Source: Ruegeria arenilitoris (GTDB taxonomy: Bacteria; Pseudomonadota; Alphaproteobacteria; Rhodobacterales; Rhodobacteraceae). Taken from it: a DNA stretch of 64,000 nucleotides. The notes beneath the pieces are model-generated. The model was not told where the DNA came from. It saw only the letters and a list, made by a program, of their open reading frames with translations, and did no database searches. The stretch's first letter is position 1. Every line of letters begins with the position of its first letter. Position numbers and translations under genes: made by a program. Location: positions 310,001 through 374,000 of the forward strand of contig NZ_WPZQ01000003.1 in NCBI RefSeq assembly GCF_013030265.1, written 5' to 3'. Below are positions 26,048 through 35,642 of this stretch, in pieces.

Positions 26048-27436
26048 TTATGACCCTGCAGTTGCAGAATTTTCTTTCGCTATCGCAGCATACGCCTCAT
26101 TCTTTTCCAAAGCAGCCGACGCAGCATAGTAGTTCATGAGATTCAATCGCTCGACAGAGGGTTTCAAATTCCCGCTTTCGCGACAAAGGATTCTGCGTTC
26201 AACCAGTTGATCGATCGCCTCCGTAATCGCGACAGAATCGGTTTCACGCATTCGACCCTCACTTCGCATGAGATCACTGATCCGGGCCTTCACCTGATCT
26301 TCTGGCATGGGCCCTTCCTCGCGAACAATCCAGCAGGCCGCAGGTGCGGGCACGATGGGGATCGCATGTCCAATGCGCTTCATCAGTTCCCGCGCCAGAT
26401 CGGTCATCAAGTCGCGGCTTTCGCATTCACGAAAATCGTGGAGTGAAATTGGCATGCCGTAACGAACCGAAGCGATCCCAAAGCGTTTGTAGCGGCCGAT
26501 CAGACGGCGCCAGATCTGCTTCAGGCTCCAACGTGTGATCACTCCGATTCTGGCACGGAACCGTCGTTCGGAATTCTCAGCAGCGGCTGTCAGAATGGTG
26601 TCTTCCAGAACCCGGTCATAATTGAGCGCAACAGGAACGAAAACCACGTCACGACCTTCGGGCGTTGTACCGTCGATGATATACTTCAGTAGTCCCAGCT
26701 TTGGTCGGCCTGGCGCGCCCGTCAAACTCAGACCACCTTCGGGGAACATCGCCTGAGTCACACCTGCTTCCGTGGCAAGGCGAACATAGCTGGCCAGAAC
26801 CTGACGATAGAGGTCGCTGCCGGATTTGCGCCGAATAAAGTAAGCGCCCATAGCCCGGATCAGGCGGCTGAGCGGCCAGACCCTCGCCCATTCGCCAACG
26901 GCATACGACAATGCAGATTGCTGCGCCGCCAGATAGGTCACCAGCACATAATCCATATTGCTGCGGTGGTTCATGACAAAGACCACCGTCGCTTGGGGAT
27001 CGATTTCCTTCAGCGCATTTTCATCTTCATAGCTAAGTCGAACGTTATAAAAGGCATTGCTCAGCAATCGCGCAACGCGAATGGCAAAGCTGAAGTAGGT
27101 AAACGCCGAGAACGAAGGGACGATCTCTCGCGCGTATCTACGGGCCTGTTCGTATGCGACCCCTTCGGGAATGTCCGTTTCATGCGCGTGGACCTGCGCT
27201 GCTTTAGCGACCTGCGGATCATAGATCAGACGCTGAATCATGTCATGCCGCCGCGCAAGTTTGAACGGCTGAATTGGCCGCTGCAGGCGTTCATTCAGCC
27301 GGGCCACAGCCCTTTCAAGCCGACGACGAAAAAACCAGCGCACCGATGGAAACAAGAAATGCGAGGCAAAAGTGACCGCAGCAAAAACCACGATCAGCAC
27401 AAACAGCCAAAGCGGAAGTTCCACGGTCTGAGTCAT
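26048..27436 (-). CDS. Glycerol-3-phosphate/1-acylglycerol-3-phosphate acyltransferase-like protein
   Basis: 462-aa PlsC-domain protein with an N-terminal membrane anchor (PLWLFVLIVVFAAVTFASHF). Acyltransferase block I appears as NHRSNMDYVL (HxxxxD), then YFIRRKSG (block II) and FPEGGLSLTG (block III), plus a long C-terminal extension. The blocks are closer to the PlsB-like long acyltransferases than to short PlsC; phospholipid synthesis is the expected role. The start is ATG 27436; a GTG three codons upstream is an alternative and neither has a strong ribosome site. It lies between ccr and divergent ecm, a context conserved in roseobacters. Confidence 0.82.
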   Translation of the reverse strand: MTQTVELPLWLFVLIVVFAAVTFASHFLFPSVRWFFRRRLERAVARLNERLQRPIQPFKLARRHDMIQRLIYDPQVAKAAQVHAHETDIPEGVAYEQARRYAREIVPSFSAFTYFSFAIRVARLLSNAFYNVRLSYEDENALKEIDPQATVVFVMNHRSNMDYVLVTYLAAQQSALSYAVGEWARVWPLSRLIRAMGAYFIRRKSGSDLYRQVLASYVRLATEAGVTQAMFPEGGLSLTGAPGRPKLGLLKYIIDGTTPEGRDVVFVPVALNYDRVLEDTILTAAAENSERRFRARIGVITRWSLKQIWRRLIGRYKRFGIASVRYGMPISLHDFRECESRDLMTDLARELMKRIGHAIPIVPAPAACWIVREEGPMPEDQVKARISDLMRSEGRMRETDSVAITEAIDQLVERRILCRESGNLKPSVERLNLMNYYAASAALEKNEAYAAIAKENSATAGS

Positions 27437-27507
27437 GAGGGGCACACTGCCATCAAACGCGATTGCTCACAATCTCAAGAAACTCGCACATGCCGCAACG
27501 CAGCGAA

Positions 27508-27536
27508 TTGACATATCCCAAAAATTGCGATTTAGA
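27508..27536 (+). promoter_or_regulatory. Candidate sigma-70 promoter of ecm
   Basis: TTGACA (27508-27513), exact -35 consensus, a 17-nt spacer, then TTTAGA (27531-27536). It is 48 nt upstream of the ecm ATG, in the region shared with the divergent acyltransferase gene. Confidence 0.6.
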
Positions 27537-27583
27537 ACCTGTGTACGTAATTTTGTTACCCACCCAGATGCGAGGCTCAAATT

Positions 27584-29551
27584 ATGACTCAGATGCAGAA
27601 AGATCGCCCCTGGCTCATCCGAACATATGCTGGTCACTCTACCGCCAAAGCCTCGAACCAGTTGTATCGTGCCAATCTGGCCAAAGGACAGACCGGCCTT
27701 TCGGTGGCGTTCGATCTGCCCACACAGACCGGCTATGACAGCGATCATACGCTCGCACGCGGTGAAGTGGGTAAAGTTGGTGTGCCGGTCTGCCATCTGG
27801 GAGACATGCGGGTTCTGTTCGATCAGATTCCGCTTGAGCAAATGAATACCTCGATGACGATCAACGCCACAGCCCCTTGGTTACTGGCACTTTATATCGC
27901 TGTGGCCGAAGAGCAGGGGGCTGATGTCGCCAAACTGCAGGGCACGGTGCAGAATGATCTGATCAAGGAATATCTCAGCCGCGGCACATATGTCTGCCCG
28001 CCAAAACCATCGCTGAAGATGATCGCTGATGTGGCTGAGTACTGCTACACGAATGTACCTAAATGGAACCCGATGAACGTGTGTTCCTATCACCTGCAAG
28101 AGGCGGGCGCGACGCCCGAGCAGGAACTGGCATATGCGCTGGCCACCGCGATTGCAGTTCTGGATGAATTGCGACCAAGGGTTCCAGCTGAAGATTTCCC
28201 TGCTCTATGCGGCCGCATTTCGTTTTTTGTGAATGCCGGCATCCGTTTTGTTACTGAGATGTGCAAAATGCGGGCATTCGTCGATCTTTGGGATGAGATT
28301 CTGCAACAGCGATATGGTGTCGAAGACCCCAAGTTCCGCCGATTCCGTTACGGTGTTCAGGTCAACTCGCTGGGCCTGACCGAACAGCAGCCGGAAAACA
28401 ACGTCTATCGCATCCTGATCGAGATGCTGGCCGTAACACTATCCAAGAAAGCACGCGCCCGCGCAGTGCAGTTGCCAGCGTGGAACGAAGCCCTTGGCCT
28501 GCCCCGCCCATGGGATCAGCAATGGTCAATGCGCATGCAACAGATCTTGGCCTATGAAACAGATCTTCTTGAATATGGTGATCTGTTCGACGGCAATCCG
28601 GTGGTTGACGCGAAAGTCGAGGAGTTGAAGGACGGCGCCCGTGCTGAGCTGGCCAATCTGGACTCGATGGGCGGTGCTGTTGCTTCGATCGAATACATGA
28701 AGTCGCGTTTGGTCGATTCCAATGCCGAACGCCTTAATCGCATTGAGCGCAACGAAACCGTCGTGGTCGGCGTGAACAAGTGGACCGAAGGTGAGCCATC
28801 ACCACTACAAACCGAAGACGGCGGCATCATGGTGGTTGACCCCGCGGTTGAACAGGAACAGATTGCCCGTCTGAACGAATGGCGGTCAGAGCGTGACGAT
28901 GCCGCTGTCGCAGCGGCCCTGAACGCGCTGCGCGAAGCCGCGCAATCCGGCGCAAATGTCATGGGGCCTTCGATCGCTGCAGCCAAGGCTGGTGTAACCA
29001 CCGGCGAATGGGCCGAGGAAATGCGTAAAGTCTACGGCACCTATCGCGGCCCGACTGGCGTATCAGGATCTGTCTCGAACAAGACCGAAGGTCTGGATGA
29101 CCTGCGCGCGGCCGTTGATGCGGTCAGCGACAAACTTGGACGCAGGCTGAAATTCCTCGTGGGTAAACCCGGTCTGGACGGACACTCAAACGGGGCCGAG
29201 CAAATCGCATTCCGCGCACGCGATTGTGGAATGGACATCAGCTATGAGGGTATCCGGCTGACCCCGGAAGAGATCGTGACCGCGGCAGTTGAAGACGACG
29301 CGCATGTCATCGGTCTTTCGATCCTGTCCGGCAGCCATCTGCCGCTGGTTGAAGATGTCATGAAACGTCTGCGTGAAGCAGGGTTAGATAATATCCCGGT
29401 TGTCGTTGGTGGCATTATTCCTGACGAGGATGCTGAAAAATTGAAGTCGATGGGTGTATCCAAAATCTACACGCCCAAGAACTTTGAATTAAACGCAATC
29501 ATGGGCGATATTGTTACTTTGGTAGATCCGCAATCGCTCGCCGCTGAATAG
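27584..29551 (+). CDS. ecm: (2R)-ethylmalonyl-CoA mutase (coenzyme B12-dependent)
   Basis: Converts (2R)-ethylmalonyl-CoA to (2S)-methylsuccinyl-CoA in the ethylmalonyl-CoA pathway. The 655-aa protein joins a methylmalonyl-CoA mutase-type TIM barrel (TYAGHSTAKASNQLYRANL, then GLSVAFDLPTQTGYDSDH) to a C-terminal cobalamin-binding domain with the DxHxxG motif as GLDGHSNGAEQIA near residue 531 and GLSILSGSH further on. Length and the Asn/Thr-rich first motif distinguish it from true methylmalonyl-CoA mutase (about 710 aa). It was formerly called MeaA. It is divergent from the acyltransferase-ccr unit. Confidence 0.95.
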   Translation: MTQMQKDRPWLIRTYAGHSTAKASNQLYRANLAKGQTGLSVAFDLPTQTGYDSDHTLARGEVGKVGVPVCHLGDMRVLFDQIPLEQMNTSMTINATAPWLLALYIAVAEEQGADVAKLQGTVQNDLIKEYLSRGTYVCPPKPSLKMIADVAEYCYTNVPKWNPMNVCSYHLQEAGATPEQELAYALATAIAVLDELRPRVPAEDFPALCGRISFFVNAGIRFVTEMCKMRAFVDLWDEILQQRYGVEDPKFRRFRYGVQVNSLGLTEQQPENNVYRILIEMLAVTLSKKARARAVQLPAWNEALGLPRPWDQQWSMRMQQILAYETDLLEYGDLFDGNPVVDAKVEELKDGARAELANLDSMGGAVASIEYMKSRLVDSNAERLNRIERNETVVVGVNKWTEGEPSPLQTEDGGIMVVDPAVEQEQIARLNEWRSERDDAAVAAALNALREAAQSGANVMGPSIAAAKAGVTTGEWAEEMRKVYGTYRGPTGVSGSVSNKTEGLDDLRAAVDAVSDKLGRRLKFLVGKPGLDGHSNGAEQIAFRARDCGMDISYEGIRLTPEEIVTAAVEDDAHVIGLSILSGSHLPLVEDVMKRLREAGLDNIPVVVGGIIPDEDAEKLKSMGVSKIYTPKNFELNAIMGDIVTLVDPQSLAAE

Positions 29552-29578
29552 AGGCGACGAATACCGTCAAATTCCCCG

Positions 29579-29609
29579 TATCTATTCCATATCTGAAAAG
29601 GAATAGATA
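29579..29609. repeat. AT-rich inverted repeat downstream of ecm
   Basis: TATCTATTCC (29579-29588) and GGAATAGATA (29600-29609) form a perfect 10-bp stem with an 11-nt loop, 28 nt after the ecm stop and about 65 nt before the H-NS-like gene. Without a T-tract it could be a weak terminator, mRNA stabiliser or operator. Confidence 0.5.
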
Positions 29610-29674
29610 AAGACGATGAATGGAATTAACGTGGGCGACTGTGTCCACGAATAACAAATGTCGTACGGAGAAGA

Positions 29675-29995
29675 ATGATGGGGACCAATCTTGAAAAGAT
29701 GTCACGCAAAGAATTGCTGGAATTGCGTGACCAAGTCGAAAAAGCACTAAAAGGTGCTGAAATTCGCGAACGTCAGGAAGCTTTAAAAGCAGCTGAAAAG
29801 GCAGCTGCGGAATTCGGCTTCTCGCTTTCCGAGCTTTCGGCCGACGCTCTGCGGTCGTCAAAAGGTACGAAAGCCAAGCCGAAATACAGAAATCCTGCTG
29901 ATCCGGCACAAACCTGGACCGGTCGCGGCCGCAAACCGCAATGGGTTCACGACGCACTGAAAGCGGGTGCTGATATTTCCGATCTGGAAATCTGA
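29675..29995 (+). CDS. H-NS histone-like nucleoid protein
   Basis: 106-aa H-NS/MucR-unrelated nucleoid protein of the alphaproteobacterial type (like HvrA). It has an N-terminal coiled-coil oligomerisation region ([20 protein letters not shown]) and a C-terminal DNA-binding domain with [19 protein letters not shown], the AT-hook-like core of the family. It probably silences AT-rich DNA or modulates metabolic promoters; HvrA in Rhodobacter affects photosynthesis and nitrogen genes. ATG 29675, preceded by CGGAGAAG; a second ATG follows at once. It stands alone between ecm and deoD. Confidence 0.9.
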   Translation: MMGTNLEKMSRKELLELRDQVEKALKGAEIRERQEALKAAEKAAAEFGFSLSELSADALRSSKGTKAKPKYRNPADPAQTWTGRGRKPQWVHDALKAGADISDLEI

Positions 29996-30014
29996 ACGGA
30001 GCTTTGGCCTCGAA

Positions 30015-30728
30015 ATGACAATTCATATTGGCGCAGAAAAAGGTGATATTGCAGAAACCGTTCTTTTGCCCGGCGATCCATATCGTGCGAAGTGGGCGGC
30101 TGAAACGTTTCTGAGCGAAGTGCGACAGGTTAATGACGTACGCGGGATGCTTGGGTTTACAGGAACCTGGAACGGCAATCCCGTCACCATCCAAGGAAGC
30201 GGCATGGGGATGCCGTCTCTATCGATATACGTCAACGAACTGATCCGCGACTATAGCGCTAAAACTTTGATCCGGATTGGGTCTTGCGGTGGAATGCAGG
30301 ACAGCGTGAACGTACGCGATGTGATTTTGGCGATGACCTCGACAACGCTCAGCACACCTTCGCGTGGCATCATGAAAGAACTAAATTTCGCACCCTGCGC
30401 CGACTGGGGACTGCTGCAGGCAGCAGCCAAGGCGGCTGAAGCAAAGGGAACACCCACTCATGTAGGTGGCATCTATTCTTCGGACGTCTTCTATGACGAA
30501 CGACCAGATCTGAACGAACAGATGGTTCGCCATGGCATTCTTGGTGTCGAAATGGAAGCTGCAGAGCTCTATATTCTGGCTGCACGCCATAAGTGTCGTG
30601 CGCTGGCGGTTCTGACCGTGTCAGATCATTTGCTGACCGGCGAGGCGCTGCCTTCGTCTGAACGCGAACGCAGCTTTGGCGACATGGTGGAAATCGCCCT
30701 CCAGGCTGCGTTTCCCGGAACTGCATAA
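30015..30728 (+). CDS. deoD: Purine-nucleoside phosphorylase, DeoD type
   Basis: Cleaves purine (deoxy)nucleosides with phosphate to base plus (deoxy)ribose-1-phosphate. The 237-aa hexameric-type protein starts [20 protein letters not shown] and shows [23 protein letters not shown] and [10 protein letters not shown] (nucleoside-binding Met/Glu). I chose ATG 30015; an upstream in-frame start at 29967 would overlap the H-NS-like gene. It begins 19 nt after that gene. It could process purine nucleosides brought in by the BMP-type importer at 13.8-18.5 kb. Confidence 0.96.
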   Translation: MTIHIGAEKGDIAETVLLPGDPYRAKWAAETFLSEVRQVNDVRGMLGFTGTWNGNPVTIQGSGMGMPSLSIYVNELIRDYSAKTLIRIGSCGGMQDSVNVRDVILAMTSTTLSTPSRGIMKELNFAPCADWGLLQAAAKAAEAKGTPTHVGGIYSSDVFYDERPDLNEQMVRHGILGVEMEAAELYILAARHKCRALAVLTVSDHLLTGEALPSSERERSFGDMVEIALQAAFPGTA

Positions 30729-30736
30729 AACGTGAT

Positions 30737-30773
30737 GAAGAAGGGCACGGTTCGTAGACTGCGCCCTTGCTTC
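30737..30773. terminator. Imperfect hairpin between convergent deoD and DUF1989 genes
   Basis: AAGAAGGGC pairs with GCCCTTGCTT across a 16-nt loop with one bulge. No clear T-tract on either side; a bidirectional termination role is suggested by its place between two converging stops. Confidence 0.4.
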
Positions 30774-30782
30774 AATCGTAGA

Positions 30783-31628
30783 TCACCGTCCGTGGGACCG
30801 GTCATACCCATTTCTGGCAGGGCTTTCCCAGCCCGCCAGTGCGTCCTCGTCAGGCGCAAAAACTTCGACCAGTAATGGATAACAGGCGGCAACGTCCGAC
30901 GAATGCTCGGATGAACAATCCCCGCCAGGGCAAGCGCTGAGATTACCCAACAGATCAATTTCGGCAAAAAACTCCAGATAGTCCCCGGGTCGGACCGGCG
31001 AGGCCTTCATGAAATACTGGCCCGTATCCCGTGTGAAACCTGTACACATAAAAACGTTGAGCACGTCATGCACTGCAGGCTCTGCCTCGGCCAATGAAAT
31101 GCCCATATGATCCGCCAGAGCCCGCGTCAGGTTAGAATGGCAGCAATGATGGTACTGTGAGCCAGATAGCAGATTCCCGGTGTAGGGATCACAGCGTGTA
31201 CCAATGACATCGTGAACCGAGCCGCCATATTCATCGATTCCATACCAGCCAAGCGTATCGTCTATGATCGTCGCCATCGGGCGCATATGTGGAAAGCTTG
31301 ACCACATCCGCTCGCCGGTCGTCAGATGCGTTCCATGAAGCGCCCGGGTCTTACCAGAATAGAACCGTTCGGACAGGTCCTCGCGGTTCCAGAGGTTCAG
31401 ATCGCCAACCTGGGGACCTTCGACAGATGTTATCCGGAAGAAATGTCCGGCGGTCACTTCAAAACACTTCGCGTCTCTCGCCGGCACAAGCACCTCGTCG
31501 GTCTTTTGCGCATTCATTCTGGCACGGCGATACAAGTCCAGATCCGGTTTAGGCAAACCTTCATTTGGATAGCAAATAACCGGGGCGTTAGCGCGACGGG
31601 CGTCCGCATCTGAGGGGGGCAAAGCCAT
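30783..31628 (-). CDS. DUF1989 (urea carboxylase-associated) family protein
   Basis: 281-aa protein with DUF1989 hallmarks: VPARDAKCFEVTAGHFFRI, GDLNLWNREDLSERFY, and conserved His/Cys-rich YHHCCHSNL and CPGGDCS segments that look metal-binding. Family members occur beside urea amidolyase or aminomethyltransferase-like genes; the chemistry is not established. No urea genes are adjacent here. I chose ATG 31628 because GGAAGGTGAG immediately precedes it; a TTG at 31646 is an alternative. It is convergent with deoD. Confidence 0.85.
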   Translation of the reverse strand: MALPPSDADARRANAPVICYPNEGLPKPDLDLYRRARMNAQKTDEVLVPARDAKCFEVTAGHFFRITSVEGPQVGDLNLWNREDLSERFYSGKTRALHGTHLTTGERMWSSFPHMRPMATIIDDTLGWYGIDEYGGSVHDVIGTRCDPYTGNLLSGSQYHHCCHSNLTRALADHMGISLAEAEPAVHDVLNVFMCTGFTRDTGQYFMKASPVRPGDYLEFFAEIDLLGNLSACPGGDCSSEHSSDVAACYPLLVEVFAPDEDALAGWESPARNGYDRSHGR

Positions 31629-31711
31629 TCTCTCACCTTCCTGCAATTTCGCGCAGATTGGCGTAGTTTCTGACTTCTGGAAACCCCGTTACGGATTGAA
31701 GTGTCAGGTAT

Positions 31712-31903
31712 TTACTGCTGACCCTTTAGACAGCTGGTCGGTTCGATGTCCGAATGGGAAACGGCACCGCAATAGGCACACATCCATGAACCTTCTTTTC
31801 TGTGCTGCCGCCATCGGCAGTCGCGCGTCAAAGAAGACGTGCGGGACCGCCAGAAAAAATAAGCAAAAACGCCAGCAGCGAGCAAAAGCAGAAGTAATGG
31901 CAT
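31712..31903 (-). CDS. Small membrane protein with a Cys-rich tail
   Basis: 63-aa protein, function unknown. It has one N-terminal membrane helix (MPLLLLLLAAGVFAYFF) and a cytoplasmic tail with the pattern CRWR-x(8)-W-x-CAYCGA-x(10)-CL, suggesting a small zinc site. The layout resembles short uncharacterised Rhodobacterales proteins. Ribosome site GAGGG lies unusually close to the ATG, so the start is uncertain. Confidence 0.5.
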   Translation of the reverse strand: MPLLLLLLAAGVFAYFFWRSRTSSLTRDCRWRQHRKEGSWMCAYCGAVSHSDIEPTSCLKGQQ

Positions 31904-31968
31904 CCCTCTGCTTTGCTGATTACTGCCCGGATTTCAAGCTCGGTGTTAAGTAGTTCAGCAAATCTGCT

Positions 31969-32115
31969 TTAGGCAGCGTTTGCGTATTCGAACAACTCGG
32001 GTTCCTGCTCAGCAACCGGAGCTACCGGCTCCGGCGTATAATAAGCCCATGCCTGTTCCAGCAATTCCAGAGCTTCTTCAGCGTCGAATTTGGGTTTTTT
32101 GTTTTGAATGCTCAT
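31969..32115 (-). CDS. Very small acidic protein (48 aa) downstream of sdhB
   Basis: Function unknown. The reverse strand encodes MSIQNKKPKFDAEEALELLE followed by QAWAYYTPEPVAPVAEQEPE and a short acidic end. AGGA lies about 8 nt before the ATG at 32115. The first half is a probable amphipathic helix, the second is Pro/Glu-rich and likely unstructured. It is the first gene after sdhB on the same strand, separated by a stem-loop; I recall similar short proteins in roseobacters but cannot verify this here. Confidence 0.6.
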   Translation of the reverse strand: MSIQNKKPKFDAEEALELLEQAWAYYTPEPVAPVAEQEPELFEYANAA

Positions 32116-32210
32116 CGGAGTGATCCTGTCTCGATCTCGTCACTCCTCCCTAACGCAAACATATGTCGTCTCGGGGAAAGTCGCAGCATACAAGTTTGCA
32201 ACTGCGTGTT

Positions 32211-32235
32211 GCACCTGCCGCAATGCGGCAAGTGC
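32211..32235. terminator. Stem-loop just after sdhB
   Basis: GCACCTGCCGC and GCGGCAAGTGC pair over 11 positions (one G-U on the minus-strand RNA) around a 3-nt loop, about 18 nt beyond the sdhB stop. No T-tract on the minus strand; probably an mRNA end or processing structure of the sdh operon. Confidence 0.55.
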
Positions 32236-32252
32236 ATATCCTAAAAGAAACG

Positions 32253-33032
32253 TCAGACGGTACGTTCCACCATCATCTTTTTGATCTCAGCGATCGCCTT
32301 AGCCGGGTTCAACCCTTTCGGGCAGGTCTTGGCGCAGTTCATGATGGTATGGCAGCGGTAGAGCTTGAACGGATCTTCCAACTCATCCAAACGCTCACCC
32401 GTTGCTTCATCGCGCGAGTCGATGATCCAGCGATAGGCATGGAGCAATGCTGCCGGGCCAAGATACCGGTCGCCGTTCCACCAATAGCTCGGGCACGAAG
32501 TCGAGCAGCTGGCGCACATCACACATTCATAGAGACCATCCAGCTTCTTGCGGTCCTCGATAGACTGCTTCCACTCTTTCGCGGGGCGATTGGTCTTGGT
32601 TTCCAGCCACGGCATGATCGAAGCGTGCTGGGCATAGAAATGGTTCAGATCAGGGATCAGGTCCTTGACCACCGGCATATGCGGCAGCGGGTAAATCTTT
32701 ACGTCGCCCTTGATCTCATCCATGCCATAGATACAGGCCAGCGTGTTGATCCCGTCGATATTCATCGCACAGGATCCGCAAATGCCTTCGCGGCAGGACC
32801 GGCGGAATGTCAGCGTTGGGTCGATCTCATTCTTGATCTTGATCAGCGCATCCAGAACCATCGGGCCGCATTCGTCCATGTCGACAAAATAGGTGTCGAC
32901 GCGCGGGTTCTGTCCGTCATCCGGGTTCCAGCGGTAAATCTGGAACTTGCGGACATTGGTCGCACCTTCCGGCTTGGGCCAGGTTTTGCCCGTTGTGATG
33001 CGCGAATTCTTCGGGAGGGTCAGTTGTACCAT
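32253..33032 (-). CDS. sdhB: Succinate dehydrogenase iron-sulfur subunit
   Basis: Carries electrons from SdhA FAD to quinone in complex II. The 259-aa protein has all cluster ligands: [2Fe-2S] Cys80, Cys85, Cys88 and Cys100 ([16 protein letters not shown]), and [4Fe-4S]/[3Fe-4S] cysteines in [16 protein letters not shown] (from 170) and [18 protein letters not shown] (from 227). Length is normal. It lies 12 nt after sdhA in sdhC-D-A-B order on the minus strand. Confidence 0.98.
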   Translation of the reverse strand: MVQLTLPKNSRITTGKTWPKPEGATNVRKFQIYRWNPDDGQNPRVDTYFVDMDECGPMVLDALIKIKNEIDPTLTFRRSCREGICGSCAMNIDGINTLACIYGMDEIKGDVKIYPLPHMPVVKDLIPDLNHFYAQHASIMPWLETKTNRPAKEWKQSIEDRKKLDGLYECVMCASCSTSCPSYWWNGDRYLGPAALLHAYRWIIDSRDEATGERLDELEDPFKLYRCHTIMNCAKTCPKGLNPAKAIAEIKKMMVERTV

Positions 33033-33044
33033 GGGTTCCTCTCC

Positions 33045-34850
33045 TTAGAAGGTCCGCGCCTTGGGCGCGATTTTCTTGAGGCTGATGCCGCCTTCGTCCT
33101 CGGTGGTCAGCGGGTCGACGATGACCGGACGATAACTCAGCTCAACGTTATTGCCGTCAACATGGCTGATCGTGTGCACACGCCAGTTTTCGTCATCACG
33201 CTCGGTGAAATCCTCATGCGCATGTGCACCCCGCGATTCCTTGCGGGCCTCAGCACCGACAATCGTGGCCAGGGCGTTGGGCATCAGGTTGGTCAGTTCC
33301 AGCGTTTCCATCAGATCGCTGTTCCAGATCAGGCTGCGGTCCGAAACCTTGAGGTCGTCCATCTTGGCCGCAATCGCGGTCATCTTCTTGACGCCATCAG
33401 CCATGGTTTCGGCAGTCCGGAAGACCGCAGCGTCAGCCTGCATGGTCTTCTGCATCTCGAGACGCAGCTCGGCAGTTGGGATAGATCCGCTTGCATTTCT
33501 GATCGCGTCAAAGCGGTCAAAAGCGTGATCAACCGACGCTTGGTTCAGAACCGGATTTGCTGCTTCGGCATCCACGACTTTGCCGGCGCGAATGGCTGCA
33601 GCGCGTCCAAAAACCACCAGGTCGATCAGAGAGTTCGAACCCAAGCGGTTCGCACCATGAACCGAGGCACAACCAGCCTCGCCCACGGCCATCAATCCGG
33701 GCACGATGGCGGTTGGATCATCGGCTGTTGGGTTCAGCACTTCGCCCCAGTAGTTCGTGGGAATACCGCCCATGTTATAGTGCACGGTCGGCAATACCGG
33801 GATCGGTTCCTTGGTTACGTCCACCCCCGCAAAAATCTTGGCCGACTCTGAGATGCCGGGCAAACGCTCATGCAGCGCCTCGGCGGGAAGGTGGCTCAGG
33901 TTCAGGTGGATGTGATCGCCATCCTTACCAACGCCCCTGCCCTCACGGATCTCCATGGTCATCGAGCGCGAGACATAATCGCGTGGTGCAAGGTCTTTGT
34001 ACTGAGGCGCATAGCGCTCCATGAACCGTTCGCCTTCCGAGTTGGTCAGGTATCCGCCCTCGCCACGTGCACCTTCGGTGATCAGGCAGCCAGAGCCATA
34101 GATGCCGGTCGGGTGGAACTGAACGAATTCCATATCCTGCAGGGCCAGCCCGGCACGAGCGACCATACCGCCACCGTCACCGGTGCAGGTGTGGGCCGAT
34201 GTCGCGCTGAAATAGGCGCGGCCGTAACCGCCGGTCGCCAGTACAACCATCTTGGCGTTGAAGACATGCATCGTGCCGTCGTCCAGCTTCCAGCAGACAA
34301 CACCCTGACACTGCCCGTCTTCAGACATGATCAGGTCGATGGCAAAGTATTCGATGTAGAACTCGGCATTGTTCTTCAGCGACTGGCCATACAGTGTATG
34401 CAGGATCGCGTGACCGGTCCGGTCAGCGGCAGCACAGGTACGCTGCACGGCGGGACCTTCGCCAAATTCAGTGGTGTGGCCGCCGAAGGGACGCTGATAG
34501 ATCTTGCCTTCTTCGGTCCGCGAGAACGGAACGCCATAGTGTTCCAGCTCATAAACAGCCTTGGGCGCGTGACGTGCGAGATATTCCATCGCATCGGTAT
34601 CGCCCAGCCAGTCCGAGCCCTTGACCGTGTCATACATATGCCACTGCCAGTTATCCGGCCCCATGTTCGACAAGGATGCCGCGATACCACCCTGAGCGGC
34701 CACGGTATGCGAACGGGTTGGGAAAACCTTGGTCACACACGCAGTGCGAAGTCCCTGTTCAGCCATTCCCAGCGTTGCGCGCAGGCCAGCTCCGCCGGCT
34801 CCAACAACCACGACGTCATATTCGTGGATTTCGTATTCGTATGTTGTCAT
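33045..34850 (-). CDS. sdhA: Succinate dehydrogenase flavoprotein subunit
   Basis: Oxidises succinate to fumarate with covalently bound FAD. The 601-aa protein shows the dinucleotide motif [14 protein letters not shown] (14-27), the FAD-linking histidine in [11 protein letters not shown] (His48), and the active-site motifs [11 protein letters not shown] and [15 protein letters not shown]. It is the third gene of the sdhCDAB operon, 24 nt after sdhD. Confidence 0.98.
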   Translation of the reverse strand: MTTYEYEIHEYDVVVVGAGGAGLRATLGMAEQGLRTACVTKVFPTRSHTVAAQGGIAASLSNMGPDNWQWHMYDTVKGSDWLGDTDAMEYLARHAPKAVYELEHYGVPFSRTEEGKIYQRPFGGHTTEFGEGPAVQRTCAAADRTGHAILHTLYGQSLKNNAEFYIEYFAIDLIMSEDGQCQGVVCWKLDDGTMHVFNAKMVVLATGGYGRAYFSATSAHTCTGDGGGMVARAGLALQDMEFVQFHPTGIYGSGCLITEGARGEGGYLTNSEGERFMERYAPQYKDLAPRDYVSRSMTMEIREGRGVGKDGDHIHLNLSHLPAEALHERLPGISESAKIFAGVDVTKEPIPVLPTVHYNMGGIPTNYWGEVLNPTADDPTAIVPGLMAVGEAGCASVHGANRLGSNSLIDLVVFGRAAAIRAGKVVDAEAANPVLNQASVDHAFDRFDAIRNASGSIPTAELRLEMQKTMQADAAVFRTAETMADGVKKMTAIAAKMDDLKVSDRSLIWNSDLMETLELTNLMPNALATIVGAEARKESRGAHAHEDFTERDDENWRVHTISHVDGNNVELSYRPVIVDPLTTEDEGGISLKKIAPKARTF

Positions 34851-34874
34851 CTTACCTGATCCTCTACGCGCATT

Positions 34875-35246
34875 TTACAGGGCGAGCTTTACGAGGGCGA
34901 AAAGCCCTGCAGCGATCAACGTGTAGGAAAACGCCGTAACCGCCATCAGCGTCAGTTTCTCTGCAACGCCGTGCACATAGTCTTCGATTGCAACCTGCGC
35001 CTCGCGCATCAGGTGAATGATGACCACTACAAGGGTCAGTCCTGTCACGATCGCGGGGAAGGGTCGGCTGTAATAGGCCAGCACTTCTTCGTACGTGCCG
35101 CCCAGGCCGTTGGCAAATGTGATAACAAAAAGCGGAACCAGAATGACCAGCGCTGCCGAGCTGACCATCATTTGCCAATGATGATGCGTGCCCTGCCCTC
35201 CGGCACCCATGCCTTCTGCGCGTTTGCGTTCGGTAAGATACTGCAT
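34875..35246 (-). CDS. sdhD: Succinate dehydrogenase membrane anchor subunit SdhD
   Basis: 123-aa membrane anchor with three membrane helices and a heme-side motif HLMREAQVAIEDYVHG. With SdhC it anchors the catalytic dimer and binds heme b and ubiquinone. I chose ATG 35246 (MQYLTERKRAEG) because AAGGAGG lies 7 nt upstream; the ATG six bases earlier abuts the ribosome site. It follows sdhC by 12 nt. Confidence 0.93.
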   Translation of the reverse strand: MQYLTERKRAEGMGAGGQGTHHHWQMMVSSAALVILVPLFVITFANGLGGTYEEVLAYYSRPFPAIVTGLTLVVVIIHLMREAQVAIEDYVHGVAEKLTLMAVTAFSYTLIAAGLFALVKLAL

Positions 35247-35258
35247 AGCCATCCCTCC

Positions 35259-35642
35259 TTAGACCGCGACCGCTGTGATCAGGGCCAGAACCGTCGCCAA
35301 CACAAACATGCCGATGCCCAGTTTTTCCGAAACCTGAACATTCAGGCAGTACCCGAGATCCCAGATCAAATGGCGAAGACGACCAAGCATGTGATAGAAA
35401 AGCGCCCAGGCCGCACCAAACATCACGAGGTCGCCCAGAAAGCTCCGCATCAATCCGTCGATGAAATTGAATGCGCTTTCCGATGTCGCTGCCGCAAGCA
35501 GCCACCAGACCACGAGCACAGAAAGAAGCAAAGCCGCAATGCCGGTGATGCGCACCATGATCGAGGACACGGACGTCATTTGCGGACGGTATATCGTCAG
35601 ATGTGGTGAAAGTGGGCGGTTGCCCCGATTTACATCGGCCAT
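35259..35642 (-). CDS. sdhC: Succinate dehydrogenase cytochrome b556 subunit SdhC
   Basis: 127-aa membrane subunit with three helices and the family motifs NRPLSPHLTIYRPQMTSVSS and YHMLGRLRHLIWDLG (His ligands to heme b). I chose ATG 35642 (MADVNRGNRPLSP) because AAGGAG lies 5 nt upstream; the longer upstream frame is not family-like. First gene of sdhCDAB; its upstream region holds three GTGATCAC palindromes. Confidence 0.95.
   Translation of the reverse strand: MADVNRGNRPLSPHLTIYRPQMTSVSSIMVRITGIAALLLSVLVVWWLLAAATSESAFNFIDGLMRSFLGDLVMFGAAWALFYHMLGRLRHLIWDLGYCLNVQVSEKLGIGMFVLATVLALITAVAV

Noticed and set aside
32163..33851. 562-codon + strand frame across sdhB/sdhA
   Set aside because: It is antisense to two fully conserved sdh genes, has no ribosome site and no recognisable protein features.
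33870..34859. 329-codon + frame over sdhA
   Set aside because: Antisense to sdhA with no start context or motifs.
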